Below are positions 7,951-15,789 of a stretch of DNA of 64,000 nucleotides, in pieces. The notes beneath the pieces were generated by a model. The model made no database searches. It was not told the origin of the DNA and worked only from the letters and a program-made list of their open reading frames with translations. The translations under genes were made by a program, and so were the position numbers. Location: assembly GCF_042654985.1 (NCBI RefSeq), contig NZ_JBHSMT010000029.1:310001-374000 (forward strand), in the 5' to 3' direction. Each line of letters begins with the position of its first letter. Within the stretch, counting starts at the first letter, position 1. The stretch is from Paraherbaspirillum soli. GTDB taxonomy: Bacteria > Pseudomonadota > Gammaproteobacteria > Burkholderiales > Burkholderiaceae_D.

Positions 7951-9843
7951 ATGACGTTAAATTCAACCAGCAGCGAAGCACTAGCGACTCAGATCAGCGC
8001 GAGTCACACACCAGCGACCAACTTTTTCGATCTTGCCGATGCCGACAGCATGTCATCCGTCCTGCTGCATCGTGCCGCCACCACTCCCGATGAAGTCGCC
8101 TTCCGCTTTTTGAGCAATGGCGACGATGATATCGTCGAATGGACTTACGGCCAATTGAGCAAACATGCAAGTAACATTGCTGCCAAGCTGACGCAGCAGA
8201 ATCCAACCCCGACCCGGGTGTTGCTGGTGCTTGAGCCTGGTCTTGAATATATCGCCGCTCTTTTTGGCATATTCCAGGCTGGCGCTACCGCGATACCTTC
8301 CTTTCCACCGGCCGGCAGCCGCGCTGTTTCCCGGCTGGCGAGCATTTATGCCGACTGCGACGCCGACCTGATTATCGCTGACGCCTCCTTCCGCGCCGCA
8401 GAGGACCGACTGAACGCCGCCCTCGCGCCTGACGGCTCGCACCCGCAGTGGCTGTTCGTTGACGATGATTTTCTTATGCACGAATATGCATATACACATT
8501 ATAGCATCGCACAAGAAAATGTATATACACATTACATTTCTGCACCAAAGCGGGACCCGCTCCACTTCCCTGCCCTGCTGCAATACACCTCGGGTTCCAC
8601 CGGCGAACCCAAGGGGGTGATGCTGTCGCACGCCAACCTGATCAGCAATTGCAAGGTGCTGGCGGATCGCCTGGGCCAACCCGAACGGCACGTCGGATTC
8701 ACCTGGTTGCCGCCTTACCACGACATGGGATTGATGGGAGCGTTGCTGCTGTCGGTGTACGGCGGTTTTCCGCTGCTGATGATGTCGCCGGCGCATTTTG
8801 TCCAACGTCCGCTGCGTTGGTTGAAGGCGATGAGCAAGCACGGGGTGACGACCTCGGTGGCGCCGAATTTTGCGCTCGACCTGTGCGTCGAATCGGTGAC
8901 TGACGAAGAACTGGCCACGCTCGACCTGAGTAAATTGACAATGCTGTTCTGCGGTGCTGAGCCGGTCAGGATGTCGACACTGGAGCGCTTCACGCAGAAG
9001 TTCGGGCCACGCGGCTTTTCCGCCTCGGCCTATGTGCCGTGCTACGGGCTGGCAGAAGCCACCCTGTTCATTTCCGGCAAGCCGCACGCCGCCGGTGAGC
9101 CGCGCACGATCCACATCGACAAGGAAGAACTGGCGCGCGGTGCGATCCAGGTGACGGCGGCATCCGATGCAAATGCTCATGCGGTGGTCAGCTGCGGCAC
9201 GATAGCGGCGGAGCACGAGATGCTGATCGTCGATCCGGACACGCGCGAGCCGGTGGCGGAGAACGAGGTGGGCGAAATCTGGTTCAGCGGCGCCAGCGTC
9301 GCGCTCGGCTATTTGAATAAGAAGGAAGCCAGTCTGGGGATTTTCAAGGCGACGCTCGCCGGCGCTTGTTCCGACCGCACCTATCTGCGCACCGGCGATC
9401 TCGGCTTTATGTTGTGCGGCGAATTGTTCATCTCCGGCCGCATCAAGGACGTGATCATTTTCGGCGGCCGTAATCTGTATCCGCAAGATATCGAGGCGTC
9501 GGTGCAGCTGAGCCACCCGGCGATCCGGACCAATGGCGTGGCGGCTTTTTCAGTCCATTCCGACTCTTCCGAAAAGCTGGTGGTGGTGGCCGAGATTGCG
9601 CGCAGCGCCAAGCTCGACGAGCTGGGATTGCAGGAGGTCGGCGAGGCGATCACCACCGCGGTCACCAGGGATCACGGCGTCTGTCCTTCGGAAATCCATC
9701 TTGCTCCGGTCAGCACGATTCCGCTGACCACCAGCGGCAAGGTGCGCAGAAATGCCTGCCGCGAAGCGTTCGTGCAGGGTGCGCTGGCGGCGGTCAAACC
9801 GCGTGCCGAGCGCCTCGCCGCCAGCACCGTCAATCAGGAGTGA
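7951..9843 (+). CDS. Fatty acyl-AMP ligase (FAAL), polyyne-type cluster
   Basis: A 630-residue adenylate-forming enzyme that would activate a fatty acid as acyl-AMP and load it on the dedicated carrier protein at 11822. The P-loop-like core is YTSGSTGEPKGVMLSH (about 212-227). YGLAEATLF is at about 364, the hinge motif GRIKDVIIFGGRNLYPQDIE at about 496-515, and the C-terminal lysine motif TTSGKVRR near 595. The GRIKDxII..GRNxYPQDIE form is typical of FAALs rather than CoA ligases. The start is ATG 7951 because GGAG lies 7 bp upstream; the TTG at 7921 has no such signal. An AT-rich insertion at about residues 176-199 contains YTHY twice. The next gene starts 3 bp after the stop. Confidence 0.92.
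   Translation: MTLNSTSSEALATQISASHTPATNFFDLADADSMSSVLLHRAATTPDEVAFRFLSNGDDDIVEWTYGQLSKHASNIAAKLTQQNPTPTRVLLVLEPGLEYIAALFGIFQAGATAIPSFPPAGSRAVSRLASIYADCDADLIIADASFRAAEDRLNAALAPDGSHPQWLFVDDDFLMHEYAYTHYSIAQENVYTHYISAPKRDPLHFPALLQYTSGSTGEPKGVMLSHANLISNCKVLADRLGQPERHVGFTWLPPYHDMGLMGALLLSVYGGFPLLMMSPAHFVQRPLRWLKAMSKHGVTTSVAPNFALDLCVESVTDEELATLDLSKLTMLFCGAEPVRMSTLERFTQKFGPRGFSASAYVPCYGLAEATLFISGKPHAAGEPRTIHIDKEELARGAIQVTAASDANAHAVVSCGTIAAEHEMLIVDPDTREPVAENEVGEIWFSGASVALGYLNKKEASLGIFKATLAGACSDRTYLRTGDLGFMLCGELFISGRIKDVIIFGGRNLYPQDIEASVQLSHPAIRTNGVAAFSVHSDSSEKLVVVAEIARSAKLDELGLQEVGEAITTAVTRDHGVCPSEIHLAPVSTIPLTTSGKVRRNACREAFVQGALAAVKPRAERLAASTVNQE
8484..8541 (+). repeat. AT-rich imperfect tandem repeat inside the acyl-AMP ligase gene
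   Basis: TATACACATTA occurs twice, at about 8492 and 8526, in a stretch much richer in A+T than the surrounding GC-rich gene. It encodes two YTHY motifs, 14 residues apart. The sequence AATATGCATATACACATTA resembles the operator-like site at 6313-6332. It is in frame, so it may be a neutral insertion in a surface loop between the N-terminal region and the ATP-binding motif, or it may double as a regulatory site. Confidence 0.6.
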
Positions 9844-9846
9844 CCC

Positions 9847-10797
9847 ATGCTGCCAACTAAAGATGTCTCGCTTGCCGCCCACAAACTCCAGCCGAGCGCC
9901 GTCGCCGACGGCGATGCGAAGGCGCGGCGGCTGGCTTATCTGACGGTCTTCGTGCCTGCCTTCGGCTTCGTGGCGGCGATCGCTTACGCGGTTGCCTATG
10001 GTGTGGGCTGGCTGGAAATGGCGCTGCTGGGCGGCATGTATTTCCTCACCTCGTTCGGGGTCGAAGGCGGGCTGCATCGCTTCTTCTCCCATCGGGCGTT
10101 CAAGGCCGGTCCGCTGGTGACGATGCTGATCGGGATTCTCGGCTGCATGGCGGCGCAAGGTCCTATCCTGTTTTGGGCGGCAACGCACCGCATGCACCAT
10201 GTGTTCACCGACCGCGACGGCGATCCGCATTCGCCGGTGCCGCAGGAGCCGGGATTCGTGAACCACGTCAAAGCGCTGTGGCATGGCCACGTCGGCTGGC
10301 TGTTTTCGGTCAGGCGCGCCAACTGGAGCAGCTACGTGCCGGATCTGTTGGCCGACCGCCGCGTGCTGTGGGTCAATCAACGCTACATGCGCTGGGTGTT
10401 GCTGGGCCTGGTGATTCCGGCTGCGATCGGAGCCGCGGTCGGCGGTCTGGATGGTGCGCTGCGCGGTTTCCTGTGGGGCGGATTGGCGCGGATATTTTTA
10501 CTCGACCAGGCGACCTGGGCGGTCAATTCGCTGGCGCATACGATAGGCAGCAGGCCACATGTGACGCGCGACAAGAGCGGCAATGTCGCGTTCCTTGCGC
10601 TGTTTACCGCCGGCGGTTCATGGCACAACAACCATCATGCCAACCCGTCGCTGGCGCACAACGATCTGCATTTCTGGCAAATCGACATTGCCGCCTGGGT
10701 CATCCGTTTTTTAGCAATGGTGGGGCTGGCGTGGGACGTCAGGCGTCGGCGCGATGCCCCTGAAGAAATCAGCGAAGCCTCTGTAAATCACGATTAA
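9847..10797 (+). CDS. Membrane fatty-acid desaturase 1 (delta-9-like), polyyne-type cluster
   Basis: A 316-residue integral-membrane di-iron desaturase. The three histidine boxes are HRFFSH (77-82), HRMHH (114-118) and HNNHH (260-264), the pattern of acyl-CoA/delta-9 desaturases. Hydrophobic pairs at about 32-70 and 90-110, and again near 175-215, give the usual four-helix topology. In polyyne clusters such enzymes act on ACP-bound chains to make double and then triple bonds. The start overlaps the ribosome binding site region of the preceding stop (CAGGAGTGACCC-ATG), indicating translational coupling. It is a paralogue of the next gene (shared AAQGPI-FW, TH-R-HH and GDPHSP motifs). Confidence 0.93.
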   Translation: MLPTKDVSLAAHKLQPSAVADGDAKARRLAYLTVFVPAFGFVAAIAYAVAYGVGWLEMALLGGMYFLTSFGVEGGLHRFFSHRAFKAGPLVTMLIGILGCMAAQGPILFWAATHRMHHVFTDRDGDPHSPVPQEPGFVNHVKALWHGHVGWLFSVRRANWSSYVPDLLADRRVLWVNQRYMRWVLLGLVIPAAIGAAVGGLDGALRGFLWGGLARIFLLDQATWAVNSLAHTIGSRPHVTRDKSGNVAFLALFTAGGSWHNNHHANPSLAHNDLHFWQIDIAAWVIRFLAMVGLAWDVRRRRDAPEEISEASVNHD

Positions 10798-10814
10798 AAG
10801 TCAGGAGAATTACG

Positions 10815-11789
10815 ATGGACACACGCGTCAAATATTCCACCCCCGGTTTATCCGCCGAGGCCCGCGACAAGCTGCGCCCCGGCATCGCACCGCTGACCGG
10901 AGTCGGCGCCACGGTCAAGCAGCTGACGGCGCTAGCCGTGATGCTGGTGCCGTTTGCCGGGTTCCTGCTGGCCTTGCAAAGGGTCATCGCCGGCACTTTT
11001 TCGACCACCGATGTAGTGCTGTTTGCGGTCATGTATTTTTTGCACATGGGCGGCATCACGATGGGTTTTCACCGCTACCTGGCGCACAAGACCTTCAACA
11101 CTTCGCGTTTTTTCGAGGGCCTGTTGCTGATCTGCGGCTCGATGGCGGCGCAGGGTCCGATCATGTTTTGGGTCACGACTCATAGACGGCATCACACGTA
11201 TAGCGACCAGCCGGGCGATCCGCATTCACCCAATCTGTACGGCAAAAGCCTGGGCGCCAAAATCAAAGGCTTGTGGTACGCCCACATGCCGTGGATGCTG
11301 GCGAAAGACATCTCCGGCTGGAATTTCTTCGCGCCCGACATCCTGGCCAACCGCAAGCTGTTTTTCTACCACCGCAGTTACGCGCTCTGGATCGTGCTCG
11401 GCCTGGTGATCCCGGCCGTCATCGGCGGACTGGTCGGCGGCAGCCTGTCGGCAGCGTTCAACGGTTTCCTGTTCGGCGGCCTAGCGCGGATTTTCCTGGC
11501 CAACCAGGCAGCCTGGTGCGTCGGCTCGGTCAGCCACATGATAGGCAGCAAAGCGTTCAAGACCGACGACAAAAGCGCCAATAACTGGACCGTGGCGATC
11601 CTCACCATGGGCGAGGGATTGCAAAACAACCACCACGCTTTCCCGGGCTCGTACCGGCACGGCATCAAATGGTGGGAGCCGGACCTGAGCGGCTGGATCC
11701 TGACCGCCCTGGGCGCGCTGGGCGTGGTGTGGGACTTGCGTTTCCCGGATGAAAAAACCATACGCAAACTCTCGCTGGACCGTTCTTAA
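10815..11789 (+). CDS. Membrane fatty-acid desaturase 2 (delta-9-like), polyyne-type cluster
   Basis: A 324-residue paralogue of the upstream desaturase. Boxes are HRYLAH (86-91), HRRHH (123-127) and a third box reading QNNHH (270-274), so the first histidine of the canonical HxxHH is glutamine. That residue normally helps bind the di-iron centre, so the change may tune specificity (for example desaturase versus acetylenase) or activity. SAAQGPIMFWVTTHRRHHTY and GDPHSP align with desaturase 1. The AGGAG ribosome binding site is 17 bp after the preceding stop. Two adjacent desaturases followed by an ACP is the recurrent order in known polyyne clusters. Confidence 0.92.
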   Translation: MDTRVKYSTPGLSAEARDKLRPGIAPLTGVGATVKQLTALAVMLVPFAGFLLALQRVIAGTFSTTDVVLFAVMYFLHMGGITMGFHRYLAHKTFNTSRFFEGLLLICGSMAAQGPIMFWVTTHRRHHTYSDQPGDPHSPNLYGKSLGAKIKGLWYAHMPWMLAKDISGWNFFAPDILANRKLFFYHRSYALWIVLGLVIPAVIGGLVGGSLSAAFNGFLFGGLARIFLANQAAWCVGSVSHMIGSKAFKTDDKSANNWTVAILTMGEGLQNNHHAFPGSYRHGIKWWEPDLSGWILTALGALGVVWDLRFPDEKTIRKLSLDRS

Positions 11790-11821
11790 TTATTTATTCA
11801 ACGACTCAACAAGGAGCAAAC

Positions 11822-12163
11822 ATGTCACAAGAAAAGAAAAGCGGCGGCTTATTCGGGCTGTTCCGGAAATCCGGCAGCAGCACGGATTTTGACGGTCCCC
11901 TGAGCGAGGATGTGATTCGTCAGTGGCTGGTCAAGCGCCTGGCCAAACAATTGAAGCTGGACCCACGCAGCATCGACACCACCCGCAAATTCGAGTCTTA
12001 CGGTCTGGATTCGATCGTCGCGGTGCAGGTCTCGGGCGATCTGGAAAAACTGGTGGAACAGCGTTTGTCGCCGGCGTTGCTGTTCGAACACCCAAGCATC
12101 GAAGAATTGAGCACCCATCTGGCCCGCGAGCTGGGGCTGACAGAAACCGCTGAATCCGTTTAA
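11822..12163 (+). CDS. Acyl carrier protein, polyyne-type cluster
   Basis: A 113-residue carrier protein with the phosphopantetheine attachment motif YGLDSIVAVQV; the serine is residue 64. It has a ~30-residue N-terminal extension rich in Lys, Gly and Ser before the four-helix domain, longer than primary-metabolism AcpP (~78 residues). The GLDSIVA motif is of the FAAL-partner/PKS type rather than the FabF-type DSLD. It would carry the growing polyyne chain between the acyl-AMP ligase, desaturases and hydrolase. An AAGGAG ribosome binding site is at the expected distance. Activation needs a phosphopantetheinyl transferase, none of which is encoded in the window. Confidence 0.93.
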   Translation: MSQEKKSGGLFGLFRKSGSSTDFDGPLSEDVIRQWLVKRLAKQLKLDPRSIDTTRKFESYGLDSIVAVQVSGDLEKLVEQRLSPALLFEHPSIEELSTHLARELGLTETAESV

Positions 12164-12195
12164 TCCGCCTTATCCGCATAAACAGGAGAAATCTA

Positions 12196-13296
12196 ATGCC
12201 GCCCGTGAACAGCTTTCCTTCTTCTCCCGGCCCGGAGTTCGCGACCTTCCTCGAGAAGTCCAAGCGACTCGAGGGAGCGCGTCTGGCCGAGGTCATTCCC
12301 AAGTCTCTGCTCGAACCCAAGGCCGGGCGCGGCCTGGCCGGATTCGTGATCAGTTATGCCTTGTACATCGGCGCCATCGTCGGCGTCGCCTACGCGCCGC
12401 ACTGGTCGCTCTACCTGCCGCTGTGGATCGTGGCGGGATTGGGCGGCTGGGGTCTGCACTGCATTGCGCATGACTGCGGGCACAACTCTTTTTCGCGCAA
12501 CAAGACGCTCAATGTGACGATCGGGCATCTGGCGCTGCTGCCGCTGCTGTATCCGTTCTACGCCTGGAAGCACGTGCATAACCTGCATCACTTCAACACC
12601 AACAACCTGGAACTGGACACCGATTGGCGGCCGATCCCGAAAGCGATGTACACCAGGATGTCGCTGTGGGAACGGGCGGTCTATCGCGGCACCCGGACCT
12701 GGCTGTGCTGGGCCGGCACGATCAATTACTGGCTGGCGTCCGGCGTGCGGCCTGGCTTCTTCCCGAAAAAAGATATGCGCAGGGATGCCAGACGCTCGCT
12801 GGCCTTCGTGACCATCGTGACGATCGTGTATTTTTCGGCGCTGGTCTATTTCACCGGGGTACGCGGCTTTCTGCTGTTTTTCTTTGCGCCCTGGATCGCC
12901 ACGCATACCTGGTTCAGCATCACCACATTGATGCACCATACCGCGAGCGACATCCCGTTCCTGACGTCCGAGCACTGGACCGCGAATGCCAGCCGGATGC
13001 TGGTGACCACCGATTACCGCTATCCGAAATGGCTGCTGTTCCTGACCCACAATATCTCGATCCATACCGCGCATCATGTGATACCGGTGGTGCCTTTCTA
13101 CAATTTGCAAAAGGCACAGCTTGCACTGAAGGAAGCCTATCCCGGCATGATTCGCGAGAAACCGTTCACCTTTGGCGACTTCTGGAAAGTGGTGAAGACC
13201 TGCCATTTTTACGATCCGGATTCGGGCTATTACAAGGATCTGGCGGAGCGGCGCGCAGGCGATCATTCCAGCACCGCCCCGGTCACCAACGTCTGA
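12196..13296 (+). CDS. Membrane fatty-acid desaturase 3 (omega-6/acetylenase-like), polyyne-type cluster
   Basis: A 366-residue di-iron membrane desaturase of a different branch from the two upstream. Boxes are HDCGH (92-96), HNLHH (128-132, in KHVHNLHHFNTNN) and HTAHH (290-294). HDCGH and HxxHH are typical of the FAD2/DesA branch, which includes plant acetylenases. It probably introduces or oxidises unsaturation further along the chain. The third desaturase after the carrier protein is a hallmark of bacterial polyyne clusters. It starts 30 bp after the ACP stop with a CAGGAGAAA ribosome binding site. Confidence 0.92.
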   Translation: MPPVNSFPSSPGPEFATFLEKSKRLEGARLAEVIPKSLLEPKAGRGLAGFVISYALYIGAIVGVAYAPHWSLYLPLWIVAGLGGWGLHCIAHDCGHNSFSRNKTLNVTIGHLALLPLLYPFYAWKHVHNLHHFNTNNLELDTDWRPIPKAMYTRMSLWERAVYRGTRTWLCWAGTINYWLASGVRPGFFPKKDMRRDARRSLAFVTIVTIVYFSALVYFTGVRGFLLFFFAPWIATHTWFSITTLMHHTASDIPFLTSEHWTANASRMLVTTDYRYPKWLLFLTHNISIHTAHHVIPVVPFYNLQKAQLALKEAYPGMIREKPFTFGDFWKVVKTCHFYDPDSGYYKDLAERRAGDHSSTAPVTNV

Positions 13297-13321
13297 TGCC
13301 AGACCCGTCGCGAGGACTCCT

Positions 13322-14239
13322 ATGGAAGACATGACCATGGCCGCGCTACAACACCAGGCCAGCGCGCCTGCGGCTGCCGCGCCGGTGCAGTTGCCCTTAA
13401 AGCTGAGGCTGGCGCGGCTCGGCTACCGGCTGGGCGGCATGCTGGCGCCGGCCACCGCCGGCCGTTTCGCCGCGGATGCCTTCGGCCGCTCCCGGATGAA
13501 GGGGGCGCGCACCAGTTTCAAGCTGCCGCTTGGGGCTGAAGCGTTCGGCATCGTCGGCAACCAGGATGTGCAGCAGGGCTATGTGTGGAAAAAAAACGGC
13601 CCCACTGCGCTGCTGGTGCACGGCTGGGGCTCGGACAGCAGCAGCATGTACGGCTTCGTCAAACCGATGCAAACCCTGGGGTTCCAGGTCGCTTCGTTTG
13701 ACGCGCCGGCACATGGGGCCGCTGCCGGCCATAAAACCACCATGACCAGGTTCGTCAACGCGGTCGGCGCCACCATCGACTCGCTGGACAATGTACAGGT
13801 GGTGATCGCACATTCGCTGGGGTCGATCGCTACCGTCGCCGCACTGTCTCAGGCCGGCTTTGCCCGATCGGTAAAGTGCCTGGTCTTGCTGGCCGCGCCC
13901 AGTGCCTTGTCGAACGTGCTGGAACGCTGGTCAAAGGATCATTTGCAGCTGGCGCCGCGCATCGTGCAGCAGGTGTATCGACATCTGCACGCGGACAACG
14001 GGGTGCCGCTGAGTCACTGGGATATCGCCGTGCTTGGCGCCGGCATGCAAATTCCGGTGCTGGTGCTGCATGACCCGCAGGACCCGGTGGTTCCCTTTTG
14101 CGAAGCGGAGCGGCTGGCGGGCAGCTTGCACAATGTATTGCTGGAACAGGCGCCGGCATTGGGGCACAGCAGGATCCTGTCGGCAGCATCGGTCAAACAG
14201 CGTGTTGCGGAATTTGTTACAGATGCTATTTCAACTTAA
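13322..14239 (+). CDS. Alpha/beta hydrolase (chain-releasing thioesterase candidate)
   Basis: A 305-residue alpha/beta-hydrolase-fold protein with oxyanion-hole motif HGWGSD (100-105), nucleophile elbow AHSLGS (Ser165), an acid in DPQDPVVPF (Asp251 or 254) and His282 in ALGHSRIL. In polyyne clusters the hydrolase between desaturase 3 and rubredoxin is taken to release the free acid from the carrier protein, which is inferred here from position. GAGGA lies 5 bp before the ATG at 13322; a second in-frame ATG follows at 13334. The N-terminal ~30 residues are Ala-rich and of low complexity. Confidence 0.88.
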   Translation: MEDMTMAALQHQASAPAAAAPVQLPLKLRLARLGYRLGGMLAPATAGRFAADAFGRSRMKGARTSFKLPLGAEAFGIVGNQDVQQGYVWKKNGPTALLVHGWGSDSSSMYGFVKPMQTLGFQVASFDAPAHGAAAGHKTTMTRFVNAVGATIDSLDNVQVVIAHSLGSIATVAALSQAGFARSVKCLVLLAAPSALSNVLERWSKDHLQLAPRIVQQVYRHLHADNGVPLSHWDIAVLGAGMQIPVLVLHDPQDPVVPFCEAERLAGSLHNVLLEQAPALGHSRILSAASVKQRVAEFVTDAIST

Positions 14240-14260
14240 ATTAGTTCGGAGGGAAATGTG

Positions 14261-14446
14261 ATGCTCGACACTCCAGTCGCGTATAAAACGCTGATGTGCC
14301 TGGTCTGCGGTTGGATTTATTCGGAAAAGGACGGCGAGCCGGACGAAGGACTCGCGCCGGGAACCCGCTGGGACGATATTCCTGATTCATGGGTCTGTCC
14401 CGAATGCGGCGTTGGAAAAATCGATTTTACGATGGTGGAAATCTAA
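14261..14446 (+). CDS. Rubredoxin, polyyne-type cluster
   Basis: A 61-residue one-iron electron carrier. The Fe(SCys)4 ligands are in CLVCGWIY (Cys13, Cys16) and CPECGVGK (Cys46, Cys49), with the rubredoxin core GLAPGTRWDDIPDSW between them. The ATG at 14261 is chosen over the GTG at 14258 because GGAGGG ends 7 bp upstream. As the last gene of the seven-gene run it should supply electrons to the three di-iron desaturases. A reductase is not adjacent, but one lies at the right edge of the window (63283). Confidence 0.95.
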   Translation: MLDTPVAYKTLMCLVCGWIYSEKDGEPDEGLAPGTRWDDIPDSWVCPECGVGKIDFTMVEI

Positions 14447-14506
14447 CCGAAACCGATTTGCCGGGCCACGCAGGCCCGGCATTCCGAAGCTCAAATCACA
14501 CGCCGT

Positions 14507-15589
14507 TTATTGCAAACGCGTCCCCGCCGCCGCCTGCTCCGGCGTCAAGATGGCAAGCGCCTTCTTTTGTAATGCCGCCGGCGCGGCTTGCGCCTGTTCC
14601 TGCTCATACATTCTGCGCACTATCCTGCGTGCCGCCAGAGATGCATGGTCGACCAGGATATCAATCACCTTCACGTCGGAGCCGTCCTGCTCGTGGTTTC
14701 TCTGCTGGTGCTCGATGATGCTGGTGTCTTGCAATACCACTTCGATGAATTCCTCGTGCAGCTTGTCGGTCAGCGCCGGATTGCCGAGCGCGAAATCGCG
14801 GTACAGGCCGGTGTAGGCGAAGTGGGTGGTGTCGGTTTCCGGCGTTACCTGGACAAAGATGTAGACGGTCAGCGCTTTCGACAGATCGTCGGAACCGACC
14901 GGCCGGATAATCGAATCGACCCGCAAATTGCCGCCCGGCGCGAACGTCGCCACCTGGATCCGGTCGACCCGGTCAATGCCCATGGCCGGAATGTACATCG
15001 GCAGATTCGGCACATCGGACAACGTGCGGGTCGCGGTGATCAGGTTTTCTTCGACCTTCACCTTCGGGTGGAAATTACTGATGTCGGCCTCGAAAGCTTG
15101 CGGATGCACGTGCGGCAAATGGGTCAGGTCGAGCAGGTTCTCGATCGCCAGCAAATAGTCGCCTTTGACCGGCGTGAAAAATGTCTTGCCTTCATAACGC
15201 GGCGACGAGCGCATGAAATAATCCGGCACAGGGTGATCCGCGGCCAGGCTGGCATCGCCCGGCCAGAGCCAGACGAAACCGTCTTTTTCAGCCACCGGAT
15301 AGGACCTGATGCAAGCTCTTTGCGGAATCGCGTCCTGCCCCGGGATCCGCACGCATTCCCCTGCGTGATTGAATTCCAATCCGTGATAGGTGCACTGCAC
15401 CCGGTCGTCGATCAACTTGCCCCTGGACAGCGAGACCCGGCGGTGACTGCAACGATCGGCGATTGCGGCAATGCTGCCATCCAGCTTGCGATACATCAGA
15501 ACCGGCTCCCCCACCAGCGTGCGCGCGAATAACTCCCGTTTGATCTCGTTACTGTAAGCCGCGATGTACCAACTATTCTTAACTAGCAT
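14507..15589 (-). CDS. Rieske-type aromatic-ring/O-demethylase oxygenase (VanA-like)
   Basis: A 360-residue oxygenase subunit. The N-terminal Rieske [2Fe-2S] ligands are CSH (Cys47, His49) and CTYH (Cys66, His69). The mononuclear-iron site follows in ENLLDLTHLPHVH (Asp154, His157, His162). The start MLVKNSWYIAAYSNEI resembles vanillate O-demethylase oxygenases, and AAGGAG lies at the right distance from ATG 15589; the longer reading frame upstream has no such signal. No reductase partner is adjacent. It converges on the rubredoxin gene, so it could be a tailoring hydroxylase of the cluster or an unrelated catabolic gene. A perfect palindrome lies 91 bp upstream. Confidence 0.88.
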   Translation of the reverse strand: MLVKNSWYIAAYSNEIKRELFARTLVGEPVLMYRKLDGSIAAIADRCSHRRVSLSRGKLIDDRVQCTYHGLEFNHAGECVRIPGQDAIPQRACIRSYPVAEKDGFVWLWPGDASLAADHPVPDYFMRSSPRYEGKTFFTPVKGDYLLAIENLLDLTHLPHVHPQAFEADISNFHPKVKVEENLITATRTLSDVPNLPMYIPAMGIDRVDRIQVATFAPGGNLRVDSIIRPVGSDDLSKALTVYIFVQVTPETDTTHFAYTGLYRDFALGNPALTDKLHEEFIEVVLQDTSIIEHQQRNHEQDGSDVKVIDILVDHASLAARRIVRRMYEQEQAQAAPAALQKKALAILTPEQAAAGTRLQ

Positions 15590-15679
15590 TTCTACTCCTT
15601 CGAATAATGACAAGTGGATTTCAATTGCAGCAATATGTATGACTGCCAATTTTTACAGACCGGTAAACATGGGCCGGAA

Positions 15680-15703
15680 AATTATGTGCGCGCGCACATA
15701 ATT
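15680..15703. promoter_or_regulatory. Perfect 24-bp palindrome upstream of the Rieske gene
   Basis: The left half AATTATGTGCGC (15680-15691) is followed immediately by its exact reverse complement. It lies about 90 bp before the Rieske start codon, where an operator would be expected, and lacks terminator features. The TATGTGC half matches the repeats ahead of the exporter gene (5945-5975), suggesting one regulator may act at both. Confidence 0.6.
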
Positions 15704-15789
15704 GGCGAACCTACGGGGATATTGCATTAATGCAAGCAGGTTCGTAAGCAGGTAGTTTTTACAGGTTCGCGCCGCTAGACATCGACGGA

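Noticed and set aside
8053..9516. A 487-residue - strand ORF inside the acyl-AMP ligase
   Set aside because: His/Arg/Gln-rich shadow of a gene with complete adenylation motifs.
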